Numbered from the stretch's first letter, positions 47,433-56,124 are shown. The stretch is 64,000 nucleotides of DNA from Demequina sp. (GCA_024707205.1 JANQAD010000001.1:2445979-2509978); one strand, 5' to 3'. Numbers and translations are program-made. Notes: generated from the sequence alone by a model not told the origin.

Positions 47433-47842
47433 AGCGGTTCGGTCCGATCCGAGAGCATCGAGTGCGTCTCGCTCTGGGTCGGAAGCTTGCGAGCCGCTGC
47501 GATCGCCTCGTCTATCGTCATCCCCAGTTCAGGATTCGCCTTGAGTTCGGCCACCCGACGCTCAACCTCGGCCTGCTGTTCAGGGGTGGGAGCTGCGAGC
47601 GCGTCGCGAATCACCTCGGAACGCGTTCTCCCCTCGCGTTCCGCTCGCGCATCGAGCACCGCAAGTTCCTCTGCGGTGAGGCGCAGCGTGACCACCGTCG
47701 ACGGCTCGTTTCCGCGACCCGGGCGGCCACGGCCGCGCTTCTTCAGTGCCGCAACGTCGTATCCGGCCTCAGCCTCGTCGGCCCAGGCCGCAATCTGCTC
47801 GTCGGTGACAGGTGCCCCGCTGATGCCCTCGCGCTCGTCCAT
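47429..47842 (-). CDS. ribbon-helix-helix (CopG-like) regulator/antitoxin
   Basis: 137 residues from the ATG at 47842. The central STVVTLRLTAEELAVLDARAE and RTRSEVIRDAL form an RHH DNA-binding unit, preceded by a basic KKRGRGRPGRGN linker. The C-terminal tail QAEVERRVAELKANPELGMT may be the partner-binding end of an antitoxin, but no recognisable toxin is adjacent. An imperfect palindrome overlaps the -10. It lies 47 bases downstream of imuA. Confidence 0.8.
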   Translation of the reverse strand: MDEREGISGAPVTDEQIAAWADEAEAGYDVAALKKRGRGRPGRGNEPSTVVTLRLTAEELAVLDARAEREGRTRSEVIRDALAAPTPEQQAEVERRVAELKANPELGMTIDEAIAAARKLPTQSETHSMLSDRTEPL

Positions 47843-47848
47843 GCCTTT

Positions 47849-47867
47849 AATGTAATACGATATTGCA
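47849..47867 (-). promoter_or_regulatory. leaderless -10 and operator of the RHH gene
   Basis: TACATT (47849-47854) ends six bases before the ATG. TGTAATACGATATTGCA (47851-47867) is a palindrome with one mismatched pair in the arms, AT-rich against the background, and overlaps the -10. Confidence 0.6.
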
Positions 47868-47889
47868 ACCGCTTCTAGTCCCTGCCGCG

Positions 47890-48582
47890 TCACGCCGCCC
47901 CCTCCAAGCTTGCCTGCCCGACGCTGGCTCGGCTTTCGCTCCGCAGCATCACGTCGGCGTCAAGCACCAGGGCGACGCGCCGGGGCTGGCCTCCCGCGCG
48001 GGAGGTCACCTCCACGAGCAGATCCCGAGCGCGCAGTCGGCCGTCACCCGCGCCGAGCCCTCGCCAGGCGGACTCGACAACGGCCAAGTTCACGTGTGCC
48101 CCATCCCACGGGCCGGCACTGATGAGAACAGCTCCCCGCTCTCGCGCGCGAGCAGCCAACCGCCGCCGATCCGCGTCGTTGAGCGCGAGCCGCGGTCCCA
48201 GCACCACCACCTCCATGCCGTCGACGCACGCGCCCGCAACGGCCGGTGCCTGCGCCCCCGGATGCGGAACCAGCGCGAGCCGCGCGAGCTCGATCCCCCT
48301 GCGCGCGGCCGCGACCACGCCAACGCTCGGCATCCCGATCATCGCAGTCCACGAGCCCTCGCGAGACGCCTCCGCCACCAGCGCGAGCACCAGGGACGTC
48401 GAACCCTGCACCGCGACCACCTGGCCGCGACGGAGGCCGGTGGGCAGAGCGTCGGACAGTGCGGGGGCAAGGGGAAGCGTTGGCGCGTCCCAACACTCCC
48501 TACTAGTACCAACCCGCGTCTGCACGGCGGCGAGCGCCGCCCTGGCCTTCTCGAGGCGCGCGGACTGAAGAGTGGCGTCCAT
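47890..48582 (-). CDS. imuA: ImuA, RecA-like mutasome protein
   Basis: RecA-fold accessory protein of the ImuA-ImuB-DnaE2 translesion system. 230 residues from the ATG at 48582, chosen because GGGAGG precedes it; ATGs at 48597 and 48594 abut the LexA box. It has LPTGLRRGQVVAVQG in place of a proper Walker A, then VGVVAAARRGIELARLALVP and VVVLGPR. The family is divergent, and identification rests on these segments plus the SOS box and synteny. Confidence 0.82.
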   Translation of the reverse strand: MDATLQSARLEKARAALAAVQTRVGTSRECWDAPTLPLAPALSDALPTGLRRGQVVAVQGSTSLVLALVAEASREGSWTAMIGMPSVGVVAAARRGIELARLALVPHPGAQAPAVAGACVDGMEVVVLGPRLALNDADRRRLAARARERGAVLISAGPWDGAHVNLAVVESAWRGLGAGDGRLRARDLLVEVTSRAGGQPRRVALVLDADVMLRSESRASVGQASLEGAA

Positions 48583-48597
48583 GACCCCTCCCATCAT

Positions 48598-48634
48598 TCG
48601 AACATATGTTCGATTATGGCACCTGGGTGTGACA
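48598..48634 (-). promoter_or_regulatory. SOS promoter of imuA
   Basis: LexA box TCGAACATATGTTCGA (48598-48613), -10 CATAAT (48613-48618) with TGC upstream, and TGTCAC (48629-48634) 16 bases before the -10. The core from the TGC through the LexA box matches the dnaE2 promoter exactly. Confidence 0.88.
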
Positions 48635-48820
48635 TGCGCGAGCCCGAGGCCAGCGCCCCTGCTCGGGCCGCGGTTCTGAACCGGATCTGGCTGGTTTCAG
48701 CGCAACATCAGGCCAGAAACACCTCGAATCCGGCTCAGGGCTGCGGGGGAAGGTGGGGCCGCTGGGGAAGGTCGCAGTTGCAGAGGTGCCGCCGGGTGCC
48801 GGTGCTACGCTGACCCCCAG

Positions 48821-48838
48821 AATGTAAGCGCGTACATT
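48821..48838. promoter_or_regulatory. possible LacI-family operator upstream of the amylase gene
   Basis: AATGTAAGCGCGTACATT is an 18-bp palindrome with one mismatched pair and a CG-rich centre, like LacI/MalR-type operators. It ends 22 bases before the GTG of the glycoside hydrolase. It suggests glucan- or maltose-responsive control, but no LacI-family gene is nearby. Confidence 0.55.
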
Positions 48839-48860
48839 CACCTGCAAAGACGGAGGAACG

Positions 48861-51605
48861 GTGACGACCGAAGCACGGCCCACTCATCGGCGAACGGCCG
48901 CATGGATCGCCGCCGGCGTGATCGCCCTCGGCGCCGCAGGCATCGCGGCCGGCGTCCTCGCGACCAGCGCCGACGCAAGCCCCCACGCCGTGGCCCCAAC
49001 CCGAGCAGACGGCACCACCGACAACTCCTTCTACTTCGTCATGACCGACCGCTTCAACGACGGCGACCCCTCCAACAACGACGGCGGCCTCGGCAGCGAT
49101 CCCCAAGTCAGTGGCTACGACCCCACCAACTCGGGCTATTACCAGGGCGGGGACCTCAAGGGCCTCGAGGACAAGCTCGACTACATCCAGGGCCTTGGCG
49201 TCAACGCCATCTGGGTCACTCCCCCGTTCACCAACAAGGCCGTGCAGGCGGAGGACCAGTCCGCCGGCTACCACGGCTACTGGATCACGGACTTCGAGAA
49301 CATCGACCCTCACCTCGGCGGCAACCAAGCGATGCAGGACCTCATCGGCGCAGCCCACGACCGCGGCCTCAAGGTCTACTTCGACATCATCACCAACCAC
49401 ACCGCGGACGTCATCGGCTACGACGGCGGCGACCGGATGCCCTACATCAGCACGGACGCCTCGCCCTACAAGGACGGCGAAGGCAACGCCTTCAGCCCCA
49501 GCAACATCGCGGGGTCCGACGCTTTCCCCACCTTGAGCGCCGACACCTCCTTCCCCTACACGCCGGTGCTCGCACAAGGCGAGGAGACAGCCAAGAACCC
49601 GTCCTGGCTCAACGACGTGACGATGTACCACAACCGCGGAAACACCACCTATACCGGGGAAGACGCCCTCTTCGGCGACTTCTCCGGCCTCGACGACCTC
49701 TTCACGGAGAACCCGGCTGTGGTCAAGGGCATGACGGACATCTACGAGGGCTGGATCAAGGACTTCGACGTTGACGGCTTCCGCATCGACACCATGCGGC
49801 ACGTGAACGACGAGTTCTGGCAGAGCTTTGGCCCGGACGTGTTGAGCTTCGCCCACGACCAGGGCAAGAAGGACTTCTTCATGTTCGGCGAGGTCTATGA
49901 CACCTCTCGCGCCAAGACCAGCCACTTCACCACCACGGCGGACCAGCAGGCCGTGCTCGACTTCCCCTTCCAGGACGCGACGCGCGCCTTCGCGTCCCGC
50001 GGCAACTCGGGCGAAAAGCTCGCGGACTTCTACGCGGATGACGACTGGTACACCGACGCCGACTCCAACGCCTACGAGCTGCCCACCTTCCTCGGCAACC
50101 ACGACATGGGCCGCTTCGGCGGCTTCCTCCAGGCGGACAACGCCACCGCAAACGCGGACACGCTGCTCAGCAAGTACGAACTCGCCAACGACCTCATGTA
50201 CCTCACCCGCGGCAACCCGATCGTCTACTACGGCGACGAGCAGGGCCTTACCGGCGATGGCGGCGACCGCGCGGCGCGCCAGGTCATGTTCGGCACGCAG
50301 ATCCCCGAGTACACGGATGACGTCCTGATCGGCTCCATCGCCACGCCCGCGCAGCCGGTCTTCGACACGTCACAGCCGCTCTACACACAGATCGCCGCCC
50401 TCAACAAGCTGCGCGCCGACTACCCCGCGCTCGCCACCGGCGCCCAGATCACGCGCTACGCGGACGCGAACGTCTTCGCATTCAGCCGCTTCGACCGCGA
50501 CGAGCGCCGCGAGTTCGTGGTCGCGCTCAACAACTCCTCGGACGCACAGACCGTCACCATCCCCACCTGGGGCGGAACGTTCGCCGCCGTCTACGGCGAC
50601 GTCGGTGACAGCGCTCTCGCGGGCACCGACAGCAGCGTGACCGTGACAGTTCCCTCCTACGGCGCCGTGGTGCTCCGGGCCGACGCTACCCTCCCTGGCA
50701 CGGACGCTCCCCAGATCTCGCTAGAGAAGACGCAGGTGCCGGCCGACGACCAGGGTCGCCTTCAGGTCACGGCCGACGTCACGGCCGAGTCGTACGCAGA
50801 GGTCAGCTTCTGGCGCCAGGCCACCAACCCAGACGGCACCGACGGCGAGTGGACCTACATCGGCACCGACGACAACGCCCCCTACCGCGTCTTCGACAAC
50901 GTGAGCGGCATCGCCCCTGGCACGGACGTGCACTACGTGGCCGTGGCGTCGGACGGAAAAGGCCACGACACGAAGAGCGAGGCCATCGATGCAACGGTTC
51001 CCGCGCCGTCGGTCACCCTCGTGACGCCCGCCCCGGGCGACCTGCTCGGAGACACGCCGCTGGTGGCCGCCGAAGTGTGGCCGGACCGCGAGGGAACCAC
51101 CGTCGAGATCCAGCGCAAACTCCCCGGAGGCGACTGGGAGAAGGTGGGCACCGACGACACGGCGCCCACGTACGCCGCCACGGACGATCTCACGAGCGTC
51201 GCCCCCGGCCAGGACGTCCAGTACCGCGCGGTCGCGACGCAGGGCGACATGACCGTGGAGTCCGCGATCTTCGCAGGCAAGTCGGGCGCCGCCGCGCAGC
51301 CTGCCGAGGTCTCGCTGCCGGGCACGGTGAACTCCGTGATGGGCTGCGGCGAGGACTGGGCGCCGTGGTGCGACCAGGCGCAGCTGACGCTCGACGACGC
51401 CACCAACCTGTGGTCGATCACGGTGGATCTGCCCGCCGGAGACTACGAGTACAAGATCGCGATCAACCGCTCGTGGGACGAGAACTACGGTGCGGGCGGA
51501 CTCAAGGACGGGCCCAACATCCCGCTCGCGCTCACCAAGGACTCGACCGTGACGTTCACCTACGACAACACCACCCACCTGGTCACGGAGACAGGAGCGG
51601 GCTAG
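48861..51605 (+). CDS. secreted GH13 alpha-amylase-family enzyme
   Basis: 914 residues. An N-terminal hydrophobic signal (about 12-38) is followed by a GH13 barrel (about 50-470) with nucleophile Asp310 (GFRIDTMRH), acid/base Glu344 (FMFGEVYD) and Asp415 (FLGNHDMGR). A C-terminal amylase beta domain, two fibronectin-like repeats (about 620-800) and a final domain with WCDQAQLTLDD and AGDYEYKIAIN like the X25 modules of pullulanases complete it. It should degrade starch-type glucans outside the cell. GTG is preceded by GGAGG. Its stop shares CTAG with the convergent gene. Confidence 0.9.
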   Translation: MTTEARPTHRRTAAWIAAGVIALGAAGIAAGVLATSADASPHAVAPTRADGTTDNSFYFVMTDRFNDGDPSNNDGGLGSDPQVSGYDPTNSGYYQGGDLKGLEDKLDYIQGLGVNAIWVTPPFTNKAVQAEDQSAGYHGYWITDFENIDPHLGGNQAMQDLIGAAHDRGLKVYFDIITNHTADVIGYDGGDRMPYISTDASPYKDGEGNAFSPSNIAGSDAFPTLSADTSFPYTPVLAQGEETAKNPSWLNDVTMYHNRGNTTYTGEDALFGDFSGLDDLFTENPAVVKGMTDIYEGWIKDFDVDGFRIDTMRHVNDEFWQSFGPDVLSFAHDQGKKDFFMFGEVYDTSRAKTSHFTTTADQQAVLDFPFQDATRAFASRGNSGEKLADFYADDDWYTDADSNAYELPTFLGNHDMGRFGGFLQADNATANADTLLSKYELANDLMYLTRGNPIVYYGDEQGLTGDGGDRAARQVMFGTQIPEYTDDVLIGSIATPAQPVFDTSQPLYTQIAALNKLRADYPALATGAQITRYADANVFAFSRFDRDERREFVVALNNSSDAQTVTIPTWGGTFAAVYGDVGDSALAGTDSSVTVTVPSYGAVVLRADATLPGTDAPQISLEKTQVPADDQGRLQVTADVTAESYAEVSFWRQATNPDGTDGEWTYIGTDDNAPYRVFDNVSGIAPGTDVHYVAVASDGKGHDTKSEAIDATVPAPSVTLVTPAPGDLLGDTPLVAAEVWPDREGTTVEIQRKLPGGDWEKVGTDDTAPTYAATDDLTSVAPGQDVQYRAVATQGDMTVESAIFAGKSGAAAQPAEVSLPGTVNSVMGCGEDWAPWCDQAQLTLDDATNLWSITVDLPAGDYEYKIAINRSWDENYGAGGLKDGPNIPLALTKDSTVTFTYDNTTHLVTETGAG

Positions 51606-52381
51606 CGGTCGCGTAGCTCCCACATCGCCACCGCGGACGCCGCGGCAACGTTGAGCGAGTCCACGCCCCCGCGCATGGGGATGGTGACGGTGGCGTCCAC
51701 ATGATTGAGCGCGCGGCTGGTGAGCCCGTCGCCCTCGGTTCCCAGCACCAGCGCCACACGCTCATGGCCCGACGCCGCGAAGACATCGAGCGGAACGGCA
51801 CCCTCTTCCAAGGCAAGGCCCGCGACGACAAACCCCAGCTCCCGGAGCTCATCCAAGGCGCCGGGCCACGTCTCAGCCCGCGTCCACGGCACCTGGAATA
51901 CGGTGCCCATCGACACCTTGACCGAGCGACGGTAGAGCGGGTCCGCGCATTCGGGAGAGACCACCACGGCGTCGGCCCCAAGGCCGGCGGCGGAGCGGAA
52001 GATCGCGCCAACGTTCGTGTGATCCACGATCCCCTCGAGCACCACCACGAGCCTCGCAGAGGCGACCAGGGCACCCAAAGGGGGCAAGACGGGGCGGTGC
52101 ATCGCCGCCAACGCGCCGCGGTGGACGGCAAACCCCGTAATGGCCTCGAGCTCGGAGTCGGAGCGAACGAGCACCGGTGTACCGAGAGGAAGCAACGGCG
52201 ACACCGAATCGACCCACTTCGGCGAGCACAGCACGGACCGCGGCACGTGCCCAGCCGCCACGGCGCGCGCGATGACCTTGGCGCCCTCCGCCATGTACAG
52301 GCCGCGCTCGGCCTCGAGCGATCGCCGCAGCGCGACGTCGGTCAGGCCGCGATAGTCCGCGAGAAGAGCCTCTTCACTCAC
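51602..52381 (-). CDS. SpoU-family RNA 2'-O-methyltransferase
   Basis: 259 residues: an N-terminal substrate-binding domain, then the SPOUT knot with LEGIVDHTNVGAIFRSAAGLGADAV motif 1 region, LGTEGDGL and IPMRGGVDSLNVAAA as motifs 2 and 3 (listed separately along the protein). It methylates a ribose in rRNA or tRNA; the target is not decidable. GTG 52381 is chosen because GGAAG lies five bases upstream; a TTG four codons earlier is possible. Confidence 0.9.
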   Translation of the reverse strand: MSEEALLADYRGLTDVALRRSLEAERGLYMAEGAKVIARAVAAGHVPRSVLCSPKWVDSVSPLLPLGTPVLVRSDSELEAITGFAVHRGALAAMHRPVLPPLGALVASARLVVVLEGIVDHTNVGAIFRSAAGLGADAVVVSPECADPLYRRSVKVSMGTVFQVPWTRAETWPGALDELRELGFVVAGLALEEGAVPLDVFAASGHERVALVLGTEGDGLTSRALNHVDATVTIPMRGGVDSLNVAAASAVAMWELRDR

Positions 52382-52410
52382 GATGACTTCCAAGGGTCTG
52401 AGTGAAAGAC

Positions 52411-52457
52411 GTGACGCGTGTGACGGCCGCTCTCGCGAACGGCGTCACACGCGTCAC
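52411..52457. terminator. 15-bp hairpin between SPFH and SpoU genes
   Basis: GTGACGCGTGTGACG (52411-52425) and its exact complement (52443-52457) form a stem extended by CCG/CGG towards the loop. It lies between the SPFH stop and the SpoU start, both on the minus strand, and probably ends the nfeD-SPFH message. Confidence 0.65.
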
Positions 52458-52489
52458 ATTGGTCACTGTGACCCTTGTCTGTCGACCGC

Positions 52490-53578
52490 TCACGCGGGCG
52501 GGGCTTGGCCCTTCTCCGCCTCGGGGTCGAACGGCTTGCCGGAACCGGTGCCGTGCGACTCGGCATCCGCGGTCACGCCCTCCGCGAGACGACGCGCCTC
52601 TTCGAGCGCCTTGCGCGGGTCCTCGAGCGCGGAGGTCAGTGCCGACTTTCGCTTCGAGGCAGCCCCAGGGTCGCGCTTGAGCGGCTCGGCACCGTCCTCG
52701 TAGCCGAACCCGGCTGCAACCGCCTTGAGCGCGCCCGTGAACTCGGTGGGCACGAACCAGATCTTGTTGGAGTCCGTCTTGGCGATCTCCGGAAGCATCT
52801 GCAGGTACTGGTACGCGAGCAGCTTGGAGTCCGCGTCACCCTCGTGGATGGCGTCAAACACCTGCAGGATCGCGCGCGCCTCGCCCTCCGCGCGCAGAAT
52901 CTTGGACTGGGCCTCGCCCTCCGCATTGAGGATCGCGGACTGCTTGTTGCCCTCTGCGGTGAGGATCGCGGACTGCTTGACGCCCTCGGCGTTGAGGATC
53001 GCCGCGCGACGGTCGCGCTCGGCGCGCATCTGCTTCTCCATCGAGTCCTTGATAGAGGCTGGCGGCTCGATCGCCTTGAGCTCCACGCGGTTCACGCGAA
53101 TCCCCCACTTGCCCGTGGCCTCGTCAAGCACGCCACGCAACTGACCGTTGATCTGGTCGCGGCTCGTGAGCGTCTGCTCCAGGTCCATGGTGCCGACGAT
53201 GTTGCGGAGCGTAGTCGTCGTGAGCTGCTCCACACCGGTGATGTAGTTGGCGATCTCGTAGACGGCCGCCTTGGGGTCCGTCACCTGGAAGTAGATGACG
53301 GAGTCGATGTCCACCACGAGGTTGTCGGACGTGATGACGGACTGCGGCGGGAACGAGTAGACCAACTCACGCAGGTCCACCTTGTGGCGCACCTTGTCGA
53401 AGAACGGGATCAGGAAGTGCAGGCCGGCGTCGAGCGTGCGGCTGTACCTTCCGAGCCGCTCCACCAGATACGCCTGCGTTTGGCGCACCACCACGATCGC
53501 CTTGGCGATTGCCACGATCACGAAGATCGCGAAGAACAGAACGACGAAGACCCACAGCCAGTCGGTGACGTCAGTCAT
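52490..53578 (-). CDS. SPFH/stomatin-like membrane protein
   Basis: 362 residues. One N-terminal membrane anchor (WLWVFVVLFFAIFVIVAIA) is followed by the SPFH domain (VERLGRYSRTLDAGLHFLIPF, LDEATGKWGIRVNRVEL) and a long coiled coil with three repeats of the type AILNAEGVKQSAIL. The C-terminal tail is Pro/Lys rich. It probably assembles membrane microdomains. GAGGGG precedes the ATG. The NfeD partner lies three bases upstream. Confidence 0.92.
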   Translation of the reverse strand: MTDVTDWLWVFVVLFFAIFVIVAIAKAIVVVRQTQAYLVERLGRYSRTLDAGLHFLIPFFDKVRHKVDLRELVYSFPPQSVITSDNLVVDIDSVIYFQVTDPKAAVYEIANYITGVEQLTTTTLRNIVGTMDLEQTLTSRDQINGQLRGVLDEATGKWGIRVNRVELKAIEPPASIKDSMEKQMRAERDRRAAILNAEGVKQSAILTAEGNKQSAILNAEGEAQSKILRAEGEARAILQVFDAIHEGDADSKLLAYQYLQMLPEIAKTDSNKIWFVPTEFTGALKAVAAGFGYEDGAEPLKRDPGAASKRKSALTSALEDPRKALEEARRLAEGVTADAESHGTGSGKPFDPEAEKGQAPPA

Positions 53579-53581
53579 GAG

Positions 53582-54034
53582 TTACCCCTCCTCACTTACA
53601 TGTGCCGACGGCACGTCTGCGGGCTCCACGATTGCCATGGCCCCCTTGATCTCTACAACGGTCGCGTACGCGTCCGCGGCCACGGCGCCCTCGCGAGTGC
53701 GAGCGGTCCAGACCTCCCCGTTGAGCTTCACGCGACCGGTGCGCGTGGTCACCTCGTCAAGAGCGACGGCCGTGCGGCCAACGAGGGCCGCGGTACCCGT
53801 GGACATCGCGCCGGTCTTGAAGTGCCGCATCAGCGCCGGGCGCAGCACGAACAGCAGCAGCGCGGACGCGATCGCGAACGTCGCGATCGACGCCCACAGC
53901 GGGAAACCGAGCAGCGACACTACTCCGGCCGCGAGCGCGCCGCCGGCAAGCATCGCGAACGTCAGGTCGAGGGTGAAGATCTCCGCGATCCCCAGCAGCA
54001 TCGCCCCGATGAACCACCACAGCGATGGATTCAT
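53582..54034 (-). CDS. NfeD-like membrane protein
   Basis: 150 residues. Three transmembrane helices (WWFIGAMLLGIAEIF and following) are followed by a C-terminal OB-fold domain (LVGRTAVALDEV, GRVKLNGEVWTARTREG). Short NfeD proteins pair with SPFH proteins, as here. GGAGG precedes the ATG, and TAGGTT upstream could be the -10. Confidence 0.9.
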   Translation of the reverse strand: MNPSLWWFIGAMLLGIAEIFTLDLTFAMLAGGALAAGVVSLLGFPLWASIATFAIASALLLFVLRPALMRHFKTGAMSTGTAALVGRTAVALDEVTTRTGRVKLNGEVWTARTREGAVAADAYATVVEIKGAMAIVEPADVPSAHVSEEG

Positions 54035-54055
54035 GACTGCCTCCTTACCCCTAAC

Positions 54056-54841
54056 CTATCCTGCGCGTCGGGCGGTGTAGCGCCCACCGTCGGACAGCAG
54101 CTCCACCGGCATGGAATACGTAGTCGAGAGGTTCTCCGCCGTGAGCGTCTCCGCGAGCGGGCCAGCCGCCACAACCTCGCCGCCGCGCATCAGCAGGACG
54201 TGCGTGAAGCCCACGGGGATCTCCTCAACATGGTGGGTTACCAGGATGATCGCGGGAGAGCGCCGATCACCGGCGAGTTCCGTGAGCGCCGCGAGCAGTT
54301 CCTCGCGGCCGGCAAGGTCCAGGCCTGCGGCGGGTTCGTCGAGGAGCAGGAGCTCCGGGTCCGCCATGAGCGCGCGCGCGATCTGCACTCGCTTGCGCTC
54401 CCCCTCGCTGAGCGTCCAGAACTCGCGCTCCGCGAAGTCCGCCATGCCGAACGCGAGCAGCAGCGCCGCCGCCCGCTGCTCGTCAGGCTCCTCATACTCC
54501 TCGCGCCAGCGCCCAGTGATGCCGTGCGCGGCGGTCATCACCACGTCGCGCACCTTCTCCTCTGGCGGAATCCGGTCCGCTAGCGCCGCGCTGGAAAGAC
54601 CCACGCGAATGCGCAGCTCCTGCGTGTCCGCCTCGCCAAGCACCTCGCCAAGAACGCGCGCCACGCCGGCCGTGGGGTGCGAGCGGGCACCTGCGATCGA
54701 GATGAGCGAGGTCTTCCCAGCGCCGTTCGGTCCGAGGACCACCCAGCGGTCCGCGCCATCGACGTGAAGGTCGACTCCGCGCAGGATCTCGTTGCCGTCC
54801 CTGCTGAGCGCCACGCCTTCGAACGCCAGCACCTCAGTCAT
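54056..54841 (-). CDS. ABC transporter ATP-binding protein (orphan)
   Basis: 261 residues: Walker A LGPNGAGKTS, signature LSEGERKRVQIARAL, Walker B LLLLDEPAAGLD and H-loop VTHHVEEI. No permease is encoded beside it, so it may act with distant subunits or in a non-transport role. TAGGCT (54848-54853) ends six bases before the ATG, overlapping the glgA stop. Confidence 0.88.
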   Translation of the reverse strand: MTEVLAFEGVALSRDGNEILRGVDLHVDGADRWVVLGPNGAGKTSLISIAGARSHPTAGVARVLGEVLGEADTQELRIRVGLSSAALADRIPPEEKVRDVVMTAAHGITGRWREEYEEPDEQRAAALLLAFGMADFAEREFWTLSEGERKRVQIARALMADPELLLLDEPAAGLDLAGREELLAALTELAGDRRSPAIILVTHHVEEIPVGFTHVLLMRGGEVVAAGPLAETLTAENLSTTYSMPVELLSDGGRYTARRAG

Positions 54842-54850
54842 ACGGCGAGC

Positions 54851-56052
54851 CTATCGAAGAATGGACTGGTAAAGGCCCAGCGTACGCTCGCCGATGGCAC
54901 CCCACGAGAAGTGCTCGCTGGCCCTTGCTCGCCCTGCGGCTCCCATGCCCGACGCTCGCTCGCCATCGAGCGCGACAGTCGCCAGGGCGGTGGCCAGGTC
55001 GGCGACGAACCGGTCTGGGTTGAGAGGGGTTCCCGTGCCGTCCGTGAGTTGCTCCAGCGGCACCAGCAGGCCGGTCTCGCCGTCGACGACGACCTCGGGG
55101 ATGCCGCCGGTCGCGGAGGCCACTACCGGCAGGCCAACGGCCATCGCCTCGAGGTTGACGATGCCGAGCGGCTCGTAGATCGAGGGGCAGACGAACACGG
55201 TGCACGCATCCAGCACCGCGATGAGCTCCGGCCGGGGAAGCATCTTCTCGATCCAGATGACGCCATCCCTGTGCTCCTGCAGCCGCGCCACGGCCTCGGA
55301 GACCTCCCTGGCGATCTCCTGCGTGTCCGGCGCGCCCGCACACAGCACCACCTGGATCTCGGGCGGCAACTGCTCCACCGCCCGCAAGAAGTACGGAAGG
55401 CCCTTCTGCCTGGTAATTCGCCCAACGAAGACCACGGCAGGGCGAGAACGATCGATTCCCCACTCGGCGACCACAGCGTCGGCCCGTGCGCGGTCCTCAT
55501 CAGAGACCGGCGGGGCCCATGACGCGACGTCGATGCCGTTGTGGATCACGTGGACGCGGGCCGGATCCACCGCCGGGTACGCGCGCAGCACGTCGGCGCG
55601 CATTCCGGCGCTGACGGCGATGATCGCGTCCGCGGCCTCGTACGCGGTCTTCTCGATCCAGCTGGAGACGCGGTACCCGCCGCCCAGCTGCTCGGCCTTC
55701 CACGGGCGCAGCGGCTCAAGCGAGTGGGCGCTCAGCACATGCGGCATCCCATAGAGCGTCTTGGCGAGGTGCCCCGCCATGTTCGCGTACCAGGTGTGCG
55801 AGTGCACCAGGTCCGCCCCCTGCAGTCATGCGCCATGGGCAGGTTGTGCGCGAGCACGTCGAGAGACGCGTCGCCAACGCCCCCACCGAGCGCCTCATAG
55901 CCCGTCACCCCGGGCTCGTCCCTTGGACCGTCGAAGGCGCGGACGCGCACGTCGATGTGACCCCGCAGCACGGCGGCGAGCTCGGTCACGTGGACGCCGG
56001 CGCCGCCATAGATGTGGGGCGGATACTCCCTGGTCAGAAGGTCTACTCGCAT
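54851..56052 (-). CDS. glgA: glycogen/alpha-glucan synthase GlgA (frameshifted)
   Basis: GT4 enzyme of the actinobacterial GlgA/GlgM type, using ADP-glucose from GlgC. The N-terminus [20 protein letters not shown] and, after the break, [21 protein letters not shown] and the C-terminal [18 protein letters not shown] are diagnostic. The break is at 55816-55820 (five C on the plus strand, six expected); restoring one base gives 400 residues, the normal length. It is probably a sequencing error. TAGCGT (56060-56065) ends seven bases before the ATG. It is divergent from glgC. Confidence 0.92.
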
Positions 56053-56059
56053 GTCCCCA

Positions 56060-56118
56060 ACGCTAGTCCTGTCAACACGCTCCGGGGCCCGCCACAGGTC
56101 CCTCCCGCCGCCTATGCT
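56060..56118. promoter_or_regulatory. divergent leaderless promoters of glgA and glgC
   Basis: The minus-strand TAGCGT (56060-56065) sits seven bases before the glgA ATG, and the plus-strand TATGCT (56113-56118) six bases before the glgC ATG. TTGACA on the minus strand (56070-56075) is too close to act with TAGCGT. Confidence 0.5.
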
Positions 56119-56124
56119 GGGGAC

